Below are positions 45,448-57,829 of a DNA stretch of 64,000 nucleotides, in pieces; within the stretch, counting starts at the first letter, position 1; each line of letters opens with the position of its first letter. The position numbers and the translations under genes were made by a program. The stretch lies in NCBI GenBank assembly GCA_947683425.1, contig CANTUQ010000020.1, positions 4,385,501-4,449,500 of the forward strand, in the 5' to 3' direction. The DNA is from Excoecaria cochinchinensis (Eukaryota > Streptophyta > Magnoliopsida > Malpighiales > Euphorbiaceae). The notes beneath the pieces were generated by a model, which searched no databases, was not told the origin of the DNA, and worked only from the letters and a program-made list of their open reading frames with translations.

Positions 45448-46461
45448 TCAAGGATCTGCTAGAGTGACAATCGTGGAAGCCCTATCAAAGGTAGATCCAA
45501 AATACTGCTTCACACGATGTCCATTTACCTTGAATTTATCCTCAAACCACGGGTGCTTCAATGTCACCACGCCAAACTTATCAATTGCCACTACTTCATA
45601 GGGTCCCTTCCATCTCGATTTCAACTTACCAGGAAACAACCGCAGCCTACTGTCATAAAGAAGCACTCGCATTCCAGGTGTAATTTCCTTTCTGACCAGT
45701 TTTCGATCATGCCACTTCTTGGTTTTATCTTTGTATCTCATGGCATGATCATAGGCCCAAAATCGATGCTTGTCTAGTTCATTTAGCTGCAAAGACCTAC
45801 ACTTGCTTGCATTCTCAAGATCAAAAGTAAGAAATTTGGTAGCCCAATAAGCTTTATGCTCTAATTCCACTAGGAGGTGACAGGACTTCCCATAAACCAA
45901 CCTAAAAGGGGAGATTCCTATCGGTGTCTTGAATGCTGTCCTATAGGTCCACAGAGCATCATCTAACTTAAAGTACCAATCTTTTCGAGATGAATTGACC
46001 GTTTTTTCTAAGATGGCCTTTAACTCCCTGTTAGACACTTCAACTTGACCATTAGCATGAGCATGATAAGGGGTTGTGACCTTATGCCTAATGCCAAATT
46101 TCTTTAATAAAGCCTTAAATTGGTGGTCCACAAAATGTTTACCACCATCGCTTATAATGGCTCTAGGGGCTCCATACCGAGTGAATATGTCTCTCCTCAA
46201 AAATTCTAAAACGATCTTAGCATCAGAAGTTCTAGTGGCTATAGCTTCGACCCATTTACTCACATAATCCACTGCCACCAGAATATATTAAAACCCATAC
46301 GAAATCGGAAAAGGTCCCATAAAATCTATTCCCCATACATCAAATAGTTCTACCTCAAGCATGTTTGTCAGAGGCATCTCATCTCGCTTAGATATATTTC
46401 CTACCCTCTGGCATCTATCACAAGTCTTCACATAAAATTGAACATCTCTAAACATTGTAGG
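45448..46461 (-). pseudogene. Athila integrase, one or two stops
   Basis: The zinc finger begins just before (HGGEAGGHHGPNRTVLKI in the 47082-46462 frame). A TAG at about 46461 (Trp expected) and a TAA near 46289 break the N-terminal part. Then 276 open codons hold the catalytic core: VDYVSKWVEA (first Asp), IISDGGKHF (second Asp), YHAHANGQVEVSNRELK (Glu), YRTAFKTPIG, and the C-terminal GPYEV motif. There is no chromodomain, as expected for Athila. Integrase would insert the DNA copy into the genome. Confidence 0.85.
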
Positions 46462-47915
46462 CTAATAAAAACCAGAAGATAAAATTTTCAATACCGTTCT
46501 ATTTGGCCCATGATGTCCACCAGCTTCTCCACCATGACAAGCAGTGATAATTGCACCCGTCTCCTCATCTGAGATGCACCTTCTTAAAACTTGATCGGCA
46601 CATAATCGGAAAAGGTAGGGGTCATCCCAAATGTATTGTCTTGCATCAGCTCGCAGTTTCTTCTTTTGCTGCCAAGTAAAATCTTGAGGCATAAAACCTC
46701 CTGCAAGAAAATTTGCTATGTTAGCCAACCAAGGAATATAAGTGTCACAAGCAAATAAAGCACAAATGTGTTCATCAGGAAATAAATCTAAAATTTCCCC
46801 CTTTTCAATATGGTCATTTTCCATTCTTGACAAATGGTCTGCCACGAAGTTTTCAGCGCCCTTCTTATCCTTAATTTCTAAATCGAACTCTTGCAATAGC
46901 AGCACCCAACGAATCAGCCTCGATTTGGATTCTTTCTTGGCAAACAAATGCCTCAAAGCTGCATGGTCCGACCACACCACAACTTTTGCACCCAGCAAAT
47001 ATGGCCTGAACTTCTCGAACGCATACACAATTGCTAGAAGTTCTTTCTCTGTGGTGGTGTAATTAACCTGTGCTCCTGTCAAAGTGTGACTAGCATAATA
47101 AATTGCACAGAATATCTTATCCCGACACTATCCCAGTACTGTTCCCACTGCATAATCACTAGCATCACACATTAGTTCAAATGGCATAGTACAATCCGGA
47201 GATATAATCACCGGAGCTGAAATAAGCCGTTGTTTTAACGTTTCGAAAGCTAGCAAGCATTCACTATCAAAATTGAAAATAGCATCTTTCATGAGTAAAT
47301 TAGACAGGGGTTTAGCAATTTTTGAAAAATCTTTAATAAAACGCCGGTAAAACCCTGCATGTCCTAAAAAACTCCTTATGCCGTTAACACTCGTCGGAGG
47401 CAGTAACTTCTCTATGACTTCAACTTTTGCCTTATCCACTTCTATTCCTCTCTCTGAAATTTTATGCCCTAACACGATGCCCTCTCTCACCATAAAATGG
47501 CATTTTCCCAATTTAAAACTAGGTTAGTCTTTTCACACCTCCCTAGCACTAAATCAAGATGCTTTAGACAGCTCATAAAATCAGCCCCATATATAGTAAA
47601 ATCATCCATGAATACCTCTATAAATTTCTCTATAAAATCATGGAAAATAGCCATCATACACCGCTAAAACGTAGCCGGTGCATTATATAACCCAAAGGGC
47701 ATTCGTCTATATGCAATTGTGCCATATGGGCAGGTAAAGGTCATTTTCTCTTGATCCTCAGGGGCTATGGAAATCTGTAAATATCCCGAATACCCATCTA
47801 AAAAATAGTAGAACCTATTACCTGCTAACCTCTCTAGCATCTGATCAATAAACGGCAAAGGGAAATGGTCTTTTCTAGTGGCAATATTCAACCTTCTATA
47901 ATCAATATAGACTCT
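46462..47915 (-). pseudogene. Athila reverse transcriptase and RNase H, frameshifted
   Basis: RT: RKDHFPLPFIDQML, FYYFLDGYSGYLQI, YRRMPFGLYNAPATF, then FMDD at the catalytic site (intact two Asp). A one-base loss near 47505 shifts the frame. The TAG at 47664-47666 follows APATF. The shifted frame holds GHKISERGIEVDKAK and the connection domain; a TAG near 47126 follows; then RNase H: YTTTEKELLAIVYAFEKFRP, WSDHAALRHLF and VADHLSRM. It cannot make active enzyme without correction of several lesions. Confidence 0.85.
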
Positions 47916-49469
47916 CTAAACCGTAACTGTACGAGTTGGAATCAGTTCATTCAGTTCATTCTTTACCACTGTCATCCCCCCTTTTTTAGGCACACACTGC
48001 ACTGTGCTAACCCATTTACTATCAGAAATAGGGTAGATTATACCTGCATCGACGAGTTTGAGTACCTCCTTCTTTACTACCTCTTGCATGGCCGGGTTGA
48101 GTCTTCTCTGAGGTTGAGCTACCGGCTTGCATTCCTCCTCCATTGGGATCATGTGTGTGCAGTAGCTTGGGTATATCCCCTTCAAGTCTGAGGTTTCCCA
48201 TCCGATGGCTCCCTTGTGCTTCTTCAGCACCTCTAGCAGCAGGTGTTCTTCATCACCTGACAACAAAGAAGATATGATTACTGGTTTCTGATCTTTCTCT
48301 AAAAACACATATTTTAAATGAGAGGGGAGATGTTTAAGTTCAGAATTCAAATCCCCCTTTTTAGGGTTAAACTCTTCATTTTGTGATTCATCCGTTCCAT
48401 CTTCTATCTCTACAATTTCTATTGCTTCTCCCCTCATCTCTTCTTCCACGTCTTCTCCTTCCATTGAATGTAACAGACACAAATTTTCTGGATCAGCCAA
48501 AAACACTTTTTCCTGCATTTCTTCCACACACTCGTCTATTACATCAACAAAATAAACAGACTCATACTTTTGAGCCTTGTTCATATCCACCACCAACTCT
48601 TCATTATTGAACCGTAGGGTGACCGTTTGACCATGAACATCGATCAATGCCTTTGCTGTGTTTAAAAATGGCCGCCCCACTATCAGTGGCACCTTCCTAT
48701 CCTCTTCCATCTCCATCACCACAAAGTCCATTGGGAAGATGAATTTCCCCACCTTCACTAACAGAACTTCTATCACTCCCTTGGGCCGCCTCACTGACCT
48801 ATCTACAAGTTGGAGTCTCATTCCCGTCTCCCTGAGGTCCCCAAGATTAAGCTTCCTGCAAATAGAATAAGGCATCAAATTTATGCTGGCACCCAAATCA
48901 CATAGAGCATTACCATAAAAATCTTCACCAATAGCACAGGGTAAAGTAAAGCTACCTGGATCTTTCAATTTCTCAGGGATCTTATTCATAATTATAGCAC
49001 TGCAATTTTCTGTAAGCTGTACAGTTCCATGCCCTTCTAATTTCTTTTTATTAGAACATAATTCTTTCATAAATTTAGCATAGTTAGGCATATGAGCTGA
49101 AGCTTCAACAAATGGTAAATTAATGTGCAGTTTCTTAAACATCTCTAGAAACCTAGCCTTTTGCTCATTTTTCTTTTCCTGTTTAGCAACTGCAGCAAAT
49201 GGCAGTCTATTTATATCAGGATCATCTACCCTCGGATTCACTAAACTTTTAGTCTTATCACTTTTAGGAGCATTTTCATTAACTTCTACTCTAGAGTTAG
49301 AATTACTTATCGTCCGTGTCAGCTCCTCCTTTTCTGATGATGAAGAATTTTTACCTTGGTCTTCGCTCTGTACCACTTCCTTACCACTTCTCAGTGTGAT
49401 TGCTTTAGCTTCCTCTTTTGGATTCCTGTCCACATTCGAAGGAAATGTTGCCGGTTGTCTTTGAGACAT
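47916..49469 (-). CDS. Athila protease and N-terminal RT region, 517 open codons
   Basis: The longest open frame in the window. ALCDLGASINLMPYSICRKL carries the protease active site (D-L-G in place of D-T/S-G, as usual in Athila), and LIVGRPFLNTAKALIDV is the second motif. An acidic linker follows, then the RT entry (PVAQPQRRLNPAMQEVVKKE, AGIIYPISDSKWVSTVQ, VPKKGG). It ends at a TAG at about 47915 where Trp is expected, just before the IDYRRLN motif. It is an internal part of the gag-pol polyprotein, so the Met at 49469 is not a natural start. Confidence 0.85.
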   Translation of the reverse strand: MSQRQPATFPSNVDRNPKEEAKAITLRSGKEVVQSEDQGKNSSSSEKEELTRTISNSNSRVEVNENAPKSDKTKSLVNPRVDDPDINRLPFAAVAKQEKKNEQKARFLEMFKKLHINLPFVEASAHMPNYAKFMKELCSNKKKLEGHGTVQLTENCSAIIMNKIPEKLKDPGSFTLPCAIGEDFYGNALCDLGASINLMPYSICRKLNLGDLRETGMRLQLVDRSVRRPKGVIEVLLVKVGKFIFPMDFVVMEMEEDRKVPLIVGRPFLNTAKALIDVHGQTVTLRFNNEELVVDMNKAQKYESVYFVDVIDECVEEMQEKVFLADPENLCLLHSMEGEDVEEEMRGEAIEIVEIEDGTDESQNEEFNPKKGDLNSELKHLPSHLKYVFLEKDQKPVIISSLLSGDEEHLLLEVLKKHKGAIGWETSDLKGIYPSYCTHMIPMEEECKPVAQPQRRLNPAMQEVVKKEVLKLVDAGIIYPISDSKWVSTVQCVPKKGGMTVVKNELNELIPTRTVTV

Positions 49470-49499
49470 GGAATTTGCTAGCTGTCAAACTTGAGTCTC

Positions 49500-50828
49500 T
49501 AAATTCCTTATGGAAGCATCTTGGTTCCGGTTCCACTGCACTTGAGATTTTCACCTTGACTCTTGATTAGCCATGAACTGCTGCTAGCTAATTACAAACT
49601 GTTGTTGACTGTTTATGAAAGTAGCCAACATGTCTTCTAGATTTGCTTTCTCTTCTTGCACAGGTGGCCTCGGTTGGCATCCCAGTGGGTGGTATTGTTG
49701 CCCTTGATTGTGATGGGGTGGATATGGTTGTTGGTATTGCTGCCCTTGGTTCTGATGCGTGTTTTGGTTGAAGGGAGGTCTAACTTGTGGTTGAGAGGAT
49801 GAAGCATTTGGATTTCCATCCTTCCAAGAGAAGTTTGGATGATTTTTCCAGCCCGGATTATATGTGTTGCTGTAGGGGTCATTCCTTCTGTAATCTCCCA
49901 TGGCATTTATATCTCCCGTTGCCCCACTCTCTTGACCAAATTACCCACTTTCATACCATCCACTCTCTTGAGCCACAGAGGCTACATTCTGCACTTTCAG
50001 ACTACTCATCTCCTTCCTCATGGACTCAATTTGTGCCTTTAGCATCGACACCTCATCCACAGCGTGTATCCCTTGTCTTTTTGGAACTGACCTAGGATTA
50101 GACCATTGGGCATCATTTGCCGCCATTTCATCTAGCAGATGAAAAGCTTCCTCTGGTAGTCTATTCATGAATGACCCTCCTGATGAAGCATCCAATAAAG
50201 ATCTTGTCTGCGGTGTAACCCCAGAATAAAATGTTGTCATCAGGTGGTATATGGCTATCTCATGGTGTGGACAGCTTCTCAACAGCCTTCTAAACCTTTT
50301 CCAGGCTTCATAAAATGGCTCCTCACTCATTTGACTAAAACCCAATATACTGTTATGGATGTTCGCAGTCTTTGTCGGAGGGAAGAATCTCATAAAAAAT
50401 CTCTCCTGTAACTGGTCCCATTATCTAATCAATTGTCTAGGTAGCATTTGCAACCATTCACGTGATTTTCCAATCAATGTGAAATGGAACAACTTTAATC
50501 TTACCGAGTCAGATGATACTCCAGGAATCTGAACCGTATCACTGACCTCTAAGAATATGTCTAAGTGTTGTGCGGGATCTTCCACTTCTGAACCCGTAAA
50601 CTGATTCCTCTGTACCATATTGATGGTGGCTGGTTTAAGCTCAAACTGCACTCCCCTTGGCAGCACAATCGTCCGATTATCCTCATTCCATCTTGGTACT
50701 GCATAATGCCTTATTGTCCTCTTCCTTGGGACCTCTTCTCTATAATTCCCCAGGTTTTCATCTTGTGCCATCGGCACTTGTTCATTCTCGGGAGGAACTT
50801 CACCAATAGGAAGAGGATTGTCTTCCAT
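49500..50828 (-). pseudogene. Athila gag, stops in frame
   Basis: ATG at 50828. One frame with breaks near 50420, 49940, 49582, and two TGA near 49545 and 49490. It shows PRWNEDNRTIVLPRGV, DPAQHLDIFLEVSDTVQI, LFHFTLIGKSREWLQMLP, FYEAWKRFRRLLRSCPHHEI and the Gln/Pro-rich YSNTYNPGWKNHPNFSW tail typical of Athila gag. No frame change between gag and protease, so the original was one polyprotein. Structural particle protein; broken here. Confidence 0.85.
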
Positions 50829-51030
50829 GTTATTATTTCTGTTGGCTCTTCTTCATTGATGCAAAGTCCTCTCGATTTCAGGATCGTAGGGTGCTATTTA
50901 TTCCTGTCTCAATCTGCTCATGCACCACAACAACTACCTGAAAAGAATAAACAAAAAATAAAAATAAGATAAAATAAAATAAAAAGAAAAACACATACAA
51001 ATAATAATCAAAACTTAAAACAACGCCAGT

Positions 51031-51047
51031 CCCCGGCAACGGTGCCA
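51031..51047 (-). other. Primer binding site of Athila G
   Basis: Minus-strand TGGCACCGTTGCCGGGG, 6 bp inside the 5' LTR end. It differs by one base from TGGCGCCGTTGCCGGGG, the Athila primer site complementary to tRNA-Asp. Confidence 0.85.
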
Positions 51048-51053
51048 AAAACT

Positions 51054-52851
51054 TGACGCGACCTCAGCAAGTATACTGAATCGGCAAGTAATATAATGGA
51101 ATATTTTTAAGACTCCGAGTTATCGTACCCAAGAGACTGTGTATGCAAGTTATGACAATTAAATGTATGCTAAGAATTCCTAGTTGTTGAATTGATTTAA
51201 TTAACTACTGATTAAACACAAAGAATTTAAATAACCAAAATAAACAAACGAAAATAATCAAATTAAATTGACAGTAACAATTGCAAGAAACCAAATGATG
51301 GAAAAATTAACAATATAAGAATTCAAAAATAGACAAACGTTGCTCAGGTTACCTCATCCACCCCATACCCAGATATGAATCAAAACACATAAAGAAAACA
51401 TATATGAACGAAATCGGGATAACCCTCTTAACCCAAGCGTCCCATTCCGGAGCATGCTATTCTAATTGCATAACGTCCCATTCCAGAGCAAGCTATACAA
51501 CTAGCCTAATCACGGGTCTAAAATCCTAGGTTCGGTTTGCTTTCCCATTCCGGAGCCAAACAACCCAAAACCCAATTATTTCACTCCTCACTCCAATATT
51601 AAACCATGAAAACCTGCACATATGGATTCCCTTCCGGAGCAGTCCGAATGATACAGCAAACATGACAGAAAATCTGAAGATAATTTATCATGACATTCAA
51701 TCATACAATTCAATAACCAATTAAGATACATGAATTAATTCATTCATCAAAACAGGAAATTAACTTGAAAATATACATCTCATGATTTGACAATAATAAC
51801 CAGTGAAATAAACCTTTATTCATATATCGAATATCAAAATATGTTTAGAGTTCACATCAAGGATAGGGGGTTTAGAGATCCCCCAAACAACTAAAAGACT
51901 ACTCACGATCCATTACAAAATCAAAAGAATAAAGGAAAGAATAAACCCAGAAATTCATTGAGGTAGAAATCCCGATTGAATCCCACGTTCTTCAGTCTTC
52001 TTCTTTGGATCTTCAATGGAGAATTAAACTAAAATTCTGGAAAACTAAAAATAACAATCTATGAAAATTAAACTATGTATCTAATGAAAATTACTCTCAA
52101 TTTCTAATTGAAAACTCAAAACGAGATTGAAAACTGAAGTTTAGAATAGAAGAATAACTCAGAAAAACTCAGCCGCCAAAACTAAAATCAAAAACTAATT
52201 AAAAAAATCGGAACCCTAACCAAACAGAAAAGTGCGTTTTTATAGTTCCAGAGGGGTCACGGTGACAATGAGTGACAATGAAATTCATTGTCACCGTGTA
52301 GAGTCGAGATTTTCAAATTGCCTTTGCGCACAGGAGAGGGGTCACGGTGACAATGAATTTCATTGTCATCGTGAGGTCTTCAATATTTGCTTCTGTCCAG
52401 GAAAACTTATGTCACGGTGATAATGAATTTCATTGTCACCGTGAGGTACATGCTGCTCTGATTCTGCCTTGATGATTTTTATGTCACAGTGACAATGAAA
52501 TTGATTGCCACCGTGACATGCTTCCTACTTGCATTCTGTCTAAACGTTTGCTATGTCACGGTCACAATGAAATCCATTGTGACCGTGACCCCTCTAAGTC
52601 TGCTCCTGTCTTCAACTTCTCTTTATGTTACGGTCACAATGAGTTTCATTGTGACCGTGAGGTACCTAGAACCACACCTGCAAAGGCAAATAAAAATCCA
52701 TCAAAACTATCTATAATGCATCAAAATTCCAATTTGACTAAGATTAGTAAAATTAACCTAAAGGAAACAAAACATGACACAAAAACACAACTAAACACCC
52801 AAAAATCATATAAAAACACCATCAAAACTAAGTACTGTATTGAAGTTATCA
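51054..52851 (-). repeat. Element G 5' LTR (Athila)
   Basis: 1798 bp, tgataacttc... to ...gaggtcgcgtca on the minus strand, collinear with the 3' LTR. TATA box 52244-52237, array 52256-52661. The first palindrome differs from the 3' LTR copy by a 10-bp duplication. Confidence 0.9.
52256..52661 (-). repeat. Palindrome array, TCACGGT class, 6 units (G 5' LTR)
   Basis: Same six units as at 40517-40913. The unit nearest the TATA box (52256-52298) holds an extra gtgacaatga. The unit at 52556-52590 has cacgg/ccgtg where the 3' LTR copy has catgg/ccatg, so both arms differ together. Confidence 0.9.
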
Positions 52852-52856
52852 GCCCT

Positions 52857-53511
52857 CAAGAGGTAGGTGCTTAGTCCCGCAATCGATAGCAGAACTCATC
52901 GACTTAGACATCCGGATGGTGAGAGCAGTAGCAGAGTATAGCCATTTAGATTTCATGCATTCAGCAATGAACAACATTTTTCTTTTTATAAATGAACTAG
53001 AAAATAATGAACACATGTAGTTGCAAAGATTGTGTACATTTCGGTATGATTTCTCTATACATGATCATTATATAACATTGATTCAAAATGCAAAACTACA
53101 TCTAATCTCAGAGTATATCTTGTAAGCATCAAAGTCCTATCTCCAATCAGCCCTCTTGGGTTTTAATGATTGGACATTTTCTCTCAAGCCTTTAATTTTT
53201 GCCCAGGGTGCCTTTTTCCGGTTTTCACCCTGACGAGGCGCCCATTTTTAGCAAGGCCGTCTTTTTTCGATTTTTGACCCGCAGGGCTTTTATTCTCTTC
53301 TTTTGATTTTTAGTCTTTAACCATGGACTTCTTGAGTCTGTTGATGTTGATCGGTTATTTGAAGTCATCTTCATCGCTGTCTGTTAGAAACTCTGCTCCC
53401 TTAGATAATAACCTCTCAAGAACAAATAGGCCTTCCTGCACTGGTCTGAATTTGTCTTATTCACCCGAAACATTCGGACTCACTTGCTTAAAGATTAAAT
53501 CTCCCTCCTTG
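52857..53511 (-). other. Element D 3' UTR, middle piece
   Basis: Lies between the Athila and element C insertions. Contains the 'gttttcaccctg' phrase (53220-53232) also seen at 38690-38890, which ties it to the same UTR. No gene. Confidence 0.6.
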
Positions 53512-55418
53512 TGTAACACCCCAACCCATACGTAGGCAAACCCATCCGCAAGGGAGTAGGAAGCCGTACAAGTAGGTGTGTTACCGAACAAAAGCGATAC
53601 AAAGCGTATAAAAATATGGAAGAATTTAAAACTTGAGAAGTAAAACTGAACATACATACTTCACCAATGCACGTACACCAAGCAGAAACATACAGATATG
53701 TAAGTTTACCACCATGCCACAGAAGTTACAGACAGACGATAAAATAGAGGAAATTCTTAATAACAAATATCTACATCGCCCAAAATATTACTTCAGTCTC
53801 TTTACATATTATTATTACATATACATTTTATACAGAATTACAAAATCCAAAATAAAGAAGCTGGACAAAAACCAAAACTCCTAGCTCCTATGTGGCCGAC
53901 TTGTAGATGAGTGACTACAACCGAACCTGCCACCTGCACGGGAAAAGAACCCATGCTAAGCGATAACGCTTAGTGGGGAAACACATAAGAAATATGGGCG
54001 GCCATTAACAATGGTCGTCAAGGCATAACACACACAAATATCATACACACCTAGTTCTTACCGAGAATATATATATACTTACATATAATAGCTATGCATT
54101 CGAATGTTTCTAATCATATTCATGTACTCATATGTGTGACACTAACCAAATCAAAAATCACCATACAAGATGTGAGTATGTTCATGCATAACTACATATA
54201 ACTTCACATGCATGCACTTACCTATACGTTACATGTCAGTATCATTATATTTATATGCTAATACTTGTATTGTCATACCAATACAGGTCCTCATATGCAT
54301 ACATTTACCGAGTACATTGGGAAGTCAGGCTTTTGGAAGTACATCATGCATAGATACATAACAACTTAATCATGCAATTATCTTGCCAAAAATAACCATA
54401 CCCCAGTCCTGAGAACTAGTACCCTAACTGTTCACACCATAGTGCCCACAAATTGCCGAGCAACAAGCATTAAAGTTTATTCATACTACAATCATACTAC
54501 GATACATATACACTAGCTGAGAGCATAGGTACATAATCACAATACTATCACACTTCCGCTGCACAACATTAATCTTTAACATAAGCAACTATACAATATT
54601 GCATTCCAATCACGGTATTCCAGAGAGCCAATAAGTCTGCACTTATTAATTCACATAACTATAATCAGAACTGATCATAATCGCATGCTGATTATATTCA
54701 AACACATTCATAATACGATATATATGAATAATCGCACATAATAGGCATGTTTGAGTCACATTTAACCCAATCAGAGATTCATAATCACCTTTGAATTCAT
54801 AACTGGTTCACATGACCGAAATCTTACACATTCGGATATCATATTCTCATATTCATATCAGATAAAGCAAACGAAATACCTGCTGACTCAAAATAGTGGA
54901 TAACGAATAACAAACTGTACCTTATGGGTACAAATCGCAAAGCATTATCGCTTTCCACATTTCAAAAACATTTCACTGAACAGGACCTTAAACAAGATCC
55001 ATACACATACACATAATAGGGTTCGCGAGTAACCATTCGGGGACCTGATTGGGGTCCAAATCGTTCAAAGGGCGCTGCAGCTACACCTATATAGACTCTA
55101 TTAGGCATGCCTAACTATCCACTAGACTGACTCTCGCTGGCCATGCATCATTCAAATCATGTGTCACATCAGACAGTATATATATCATCATACTTAATCC
55201 AGAGTATAGTAGACATATAAAGAAATTTATAATATCAGCCATGCATCATAGTATTCATTTTATAAAGCATACAATATAATTTCATCAACATACTTTAGCA
55301 CTATTCAATGTTATAAAATTTATCTGAGTCAAATATGGAAACAATATCAGGCCAACCATTAGCTTAACATTCAAACTTTGCTTTTAACAACTAAACACTC
55401 TTTAAAAAAATAGGGTAG

Positions 55419-55672
55419 GTCACGGTCACAACCAGGTTGGTTGTCACCGTGACATACCAAAACTCTCGGCAGAAAGCACTCTTGGGGTACCTCACGGTGG
55501 TAACCCATTAGGTTGTCACCGTGACATACCCAGAACCCAAAACAAAATGCAAGTCTGCGGTAGGTCACGGTGGTAACCACGTTCATTGCCACCATGACAT
55601 ACAAAAACCCTCAAAATAGAATGCCAATCTGACGTAGGTCACGGTGGTAACCACATTCATTGCCACCGTGAT
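55419..55672 (-). repeat. Palindrome array, TCACGGT class, 4 units (C 3' LTR)
   Basis: Units start at 55419, 55491, 55564 and 55638 (72, 73, 74 bp). Plus-strand spacers carry 'cagaaagcactc' or 'aatagaatgcca', so unit direction follows the element. Confidence 0.9.
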
Positions 55673-56351
55673 ATACCAAAAACCTCAAAATAGAATGCTA
55701 TCCCTCACACTTAATCATATCAGTCATACAAATTATTTATACATTTACATAAACACTTACCCGGTTTGCCACATTATGGGTCTCCATTTAAAAGAGGAAT
55801 CCATAAGCTAAAAGCATTAAATCACATTTATCATTATCATATTATATAAGCACTCAAATATCCACATGAACCGTTATAGTATCATCAATATCTTGCATAC
55901 TAACACATTCTAATAACATTTATTACCAATGCATGCATCATATAATATTGTTAAGCAATTACTTTAATCACGCATTCACTACTCAAATCCCATATACATA
56001 TATTCCATTAAGCAAATTCATTTCATGTGACGTCTTTCATGAGTATTTAACTTAGATCTTAAGTCATACCTATGCATACTTGTTCATATCATAAACGTTT
56101 AAATAGATGAAAGTATTATAATGTTCAATAATGTCATTAAACTTGACTTGATTCTAATACATACAATTACACATTATTACTTCATTAGTTTGCTATTAAT
56201 CTTAATCCTAATCATGTTTATTTTCCAAGGGATAACTATTCTCATACTCATTTAATAGTCCTAAACATACATCGGATGGATCCTAGAAAGTTCTTGTGCA
56301 ATACGGGTTCAATTTGGGAAGAAAAACACCTAAAATGGTCAAGACAGAAGG

Positions 56352-56457
56352 GGACGCGGTGGTAATTAATTTGGTTACCACCGTGAGGTCCAAAATAAGC
56401 ATTCTGCCCAGGATTTTCATATGTCACGGTGGTAATCAATTTGGTTACCACCGTGAC
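56352..56457 (-). repeat. Palindrome pair, TCACGGT class (C 3' LTR)
   Basis: Two units (56352, 56423; 71 bp apart) with a ggtggtaat...ggttaccacc core. Spacer 'gcattctgcc' on the plus strand, so this pair is inverted relative to the four-unit array of the same LTR. Equivalent to the pair in S1. Confidence 0.88.
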
Positions 56458-57816
56458 CTACCAAAAATTTGCAAAACAGAAGCTGGAAACCAGGACTGCT
56501 TCACAACTCATTTTTGTTCAGCCTAAACAGGCATTTACACTACATTTTTAGGCAAACATTCCTTCTTAACATTTGTTCCCTAAGAGGTTAAATTTCAAAT
56601 TTAACAAATTTCAGATCAGTTGGACATCTATAACTTCATATATGATGTAAATAACCTATAGTGCTCCCCTGAACCTGTCCAGAGAAGATAGCTCTATTTC
56701 TTAACCACTTTTGGGACAGTTAGAATTAAAATTAGCTCAAACCTATTTCTAACATATTCGTAGGAATATATATTATCTTTCCAATGGTACTGATTTCATA
56801 CCATTTGGAGTTCTACAACTCCCAAAATAGCTTAATAACCGAAGAAAGGTCCAGTGCATTCTAACCCAGTTTTTCACCCAAAATCTTATTTACATGCACA
56901 AATGAACAATTTAAACCAACACTCACTACCATCATCATATATCATCAATAAAACGTTCAAGAAACTTATTTTACATATCAATATACTAAAATTCAATCAT
57001 ATAATGGAGAGTTTCCCAAACCTGGAAATCAAAGATCCAAAGTCACTTTCTAGCTTCCATCTACAATCTTTTCCTTTCCCTTGAGCTTCCTCTTTTTACC
57101 ACCAACTTGCACAAACCAAAACCCAGAAAATCACTCAATCCAAACTCTAACATATGCCAATCAAAAGCAATAAAAGAAGGAGGAGAACCACACACACACA
57201 CAAGCCAAACTAACTCTTACCTCTCCAATCTTGCTCTAATACTCTCCCAAAATCACCTCTAGACAAACACCACTTCCAGCCAAAAAGAGAAGCAAGTAGG
57301 AAAAGCAAAGAATGAGGAAAGGAAGAAGAAGAGGAGGGCGTGAGAGAGGGAGAACGGGAATTTCCAATTCCTGTGTTTTCTCTCTCTCTTTTCCTTTTTC
57401 CTTTCCCATTAATTGCGTCCTATCCAAATCCAAATGCCCACTTCCCATTGGTCCAAATAATTCACTTTGACTTCTCTATTCAAGTCACCATACACACACA
57501 CACTAAATCACTTCTCATAAAAATATCCTACATCTTTAGTTCCATACCCATAATCCACTTGATAATTATTTCTCTTATGTAAATATCTCTAAGGCACCAT
57601 GCTCATAAACCAAACAGTAAAATCTCTTAGTTCACATACATCCTACTACCATACACTACAAGCACACCATAATAATTCCTTTACTTAACTTATTTAATTA
57701 ATTTCTTAGCAAATAAATCCTTATTATCCATAGTTCTCATGTACAAATTACCTAATTACCCTTCACTTATCCGATTTAGCTTGCCGATTCCGACTAGGCC
57801 CGATTTGGGTGTTACA

Positions 57817-57829
57817 AATCTTCCCTCCT
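57817..57829 (-). other. Polypurine tract of element C
   Basis: Minus-strand aggagggaagatt touching the LTR start, preceded by 'gaggacgaaattctttt' as in B and F. Confidence 0.75.

Larger units (their letters stand above)
39315..52851 (-). mobile_element. Element G: Athila retrotransposon, near complete
   Basis: Minus orientation: 5' LTR 51054-52851, tRNA-Asp-type primer site, gag-protease-RT-RNase H-integrase in what was one reading frame (50828 down to 45448), an internal palindrome array, an intron, a further intact ORF (42862-43985), 3' UTR, polypurine tract and 3' LTR 39315-41104. Total 13.5 kb, usual for Athila. Target site GCACT / GCCCT (one mismatch). The LTRs are very similar by eye. 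gag-pol carries about ten nonsense codons and one frameshift; the downstream ORF has none. Confidence 0.92.
53512..57816 (-). repeat. Element C 3' LTR
   Basis: 4305 bp. On the minus strand: start tgtaacacccaaatcggg, donor-like GAG|GTAAGAG at 57220, two palindromes (56352-56457), four palindromes (55419-55672), ttaggcatgcctaa (55101), double hairpin 53934-53980 with AG at 53935-53934, end ggggtgttaca. No coding sequence; short ORFs only translate repeats. Confidence 0.9.
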
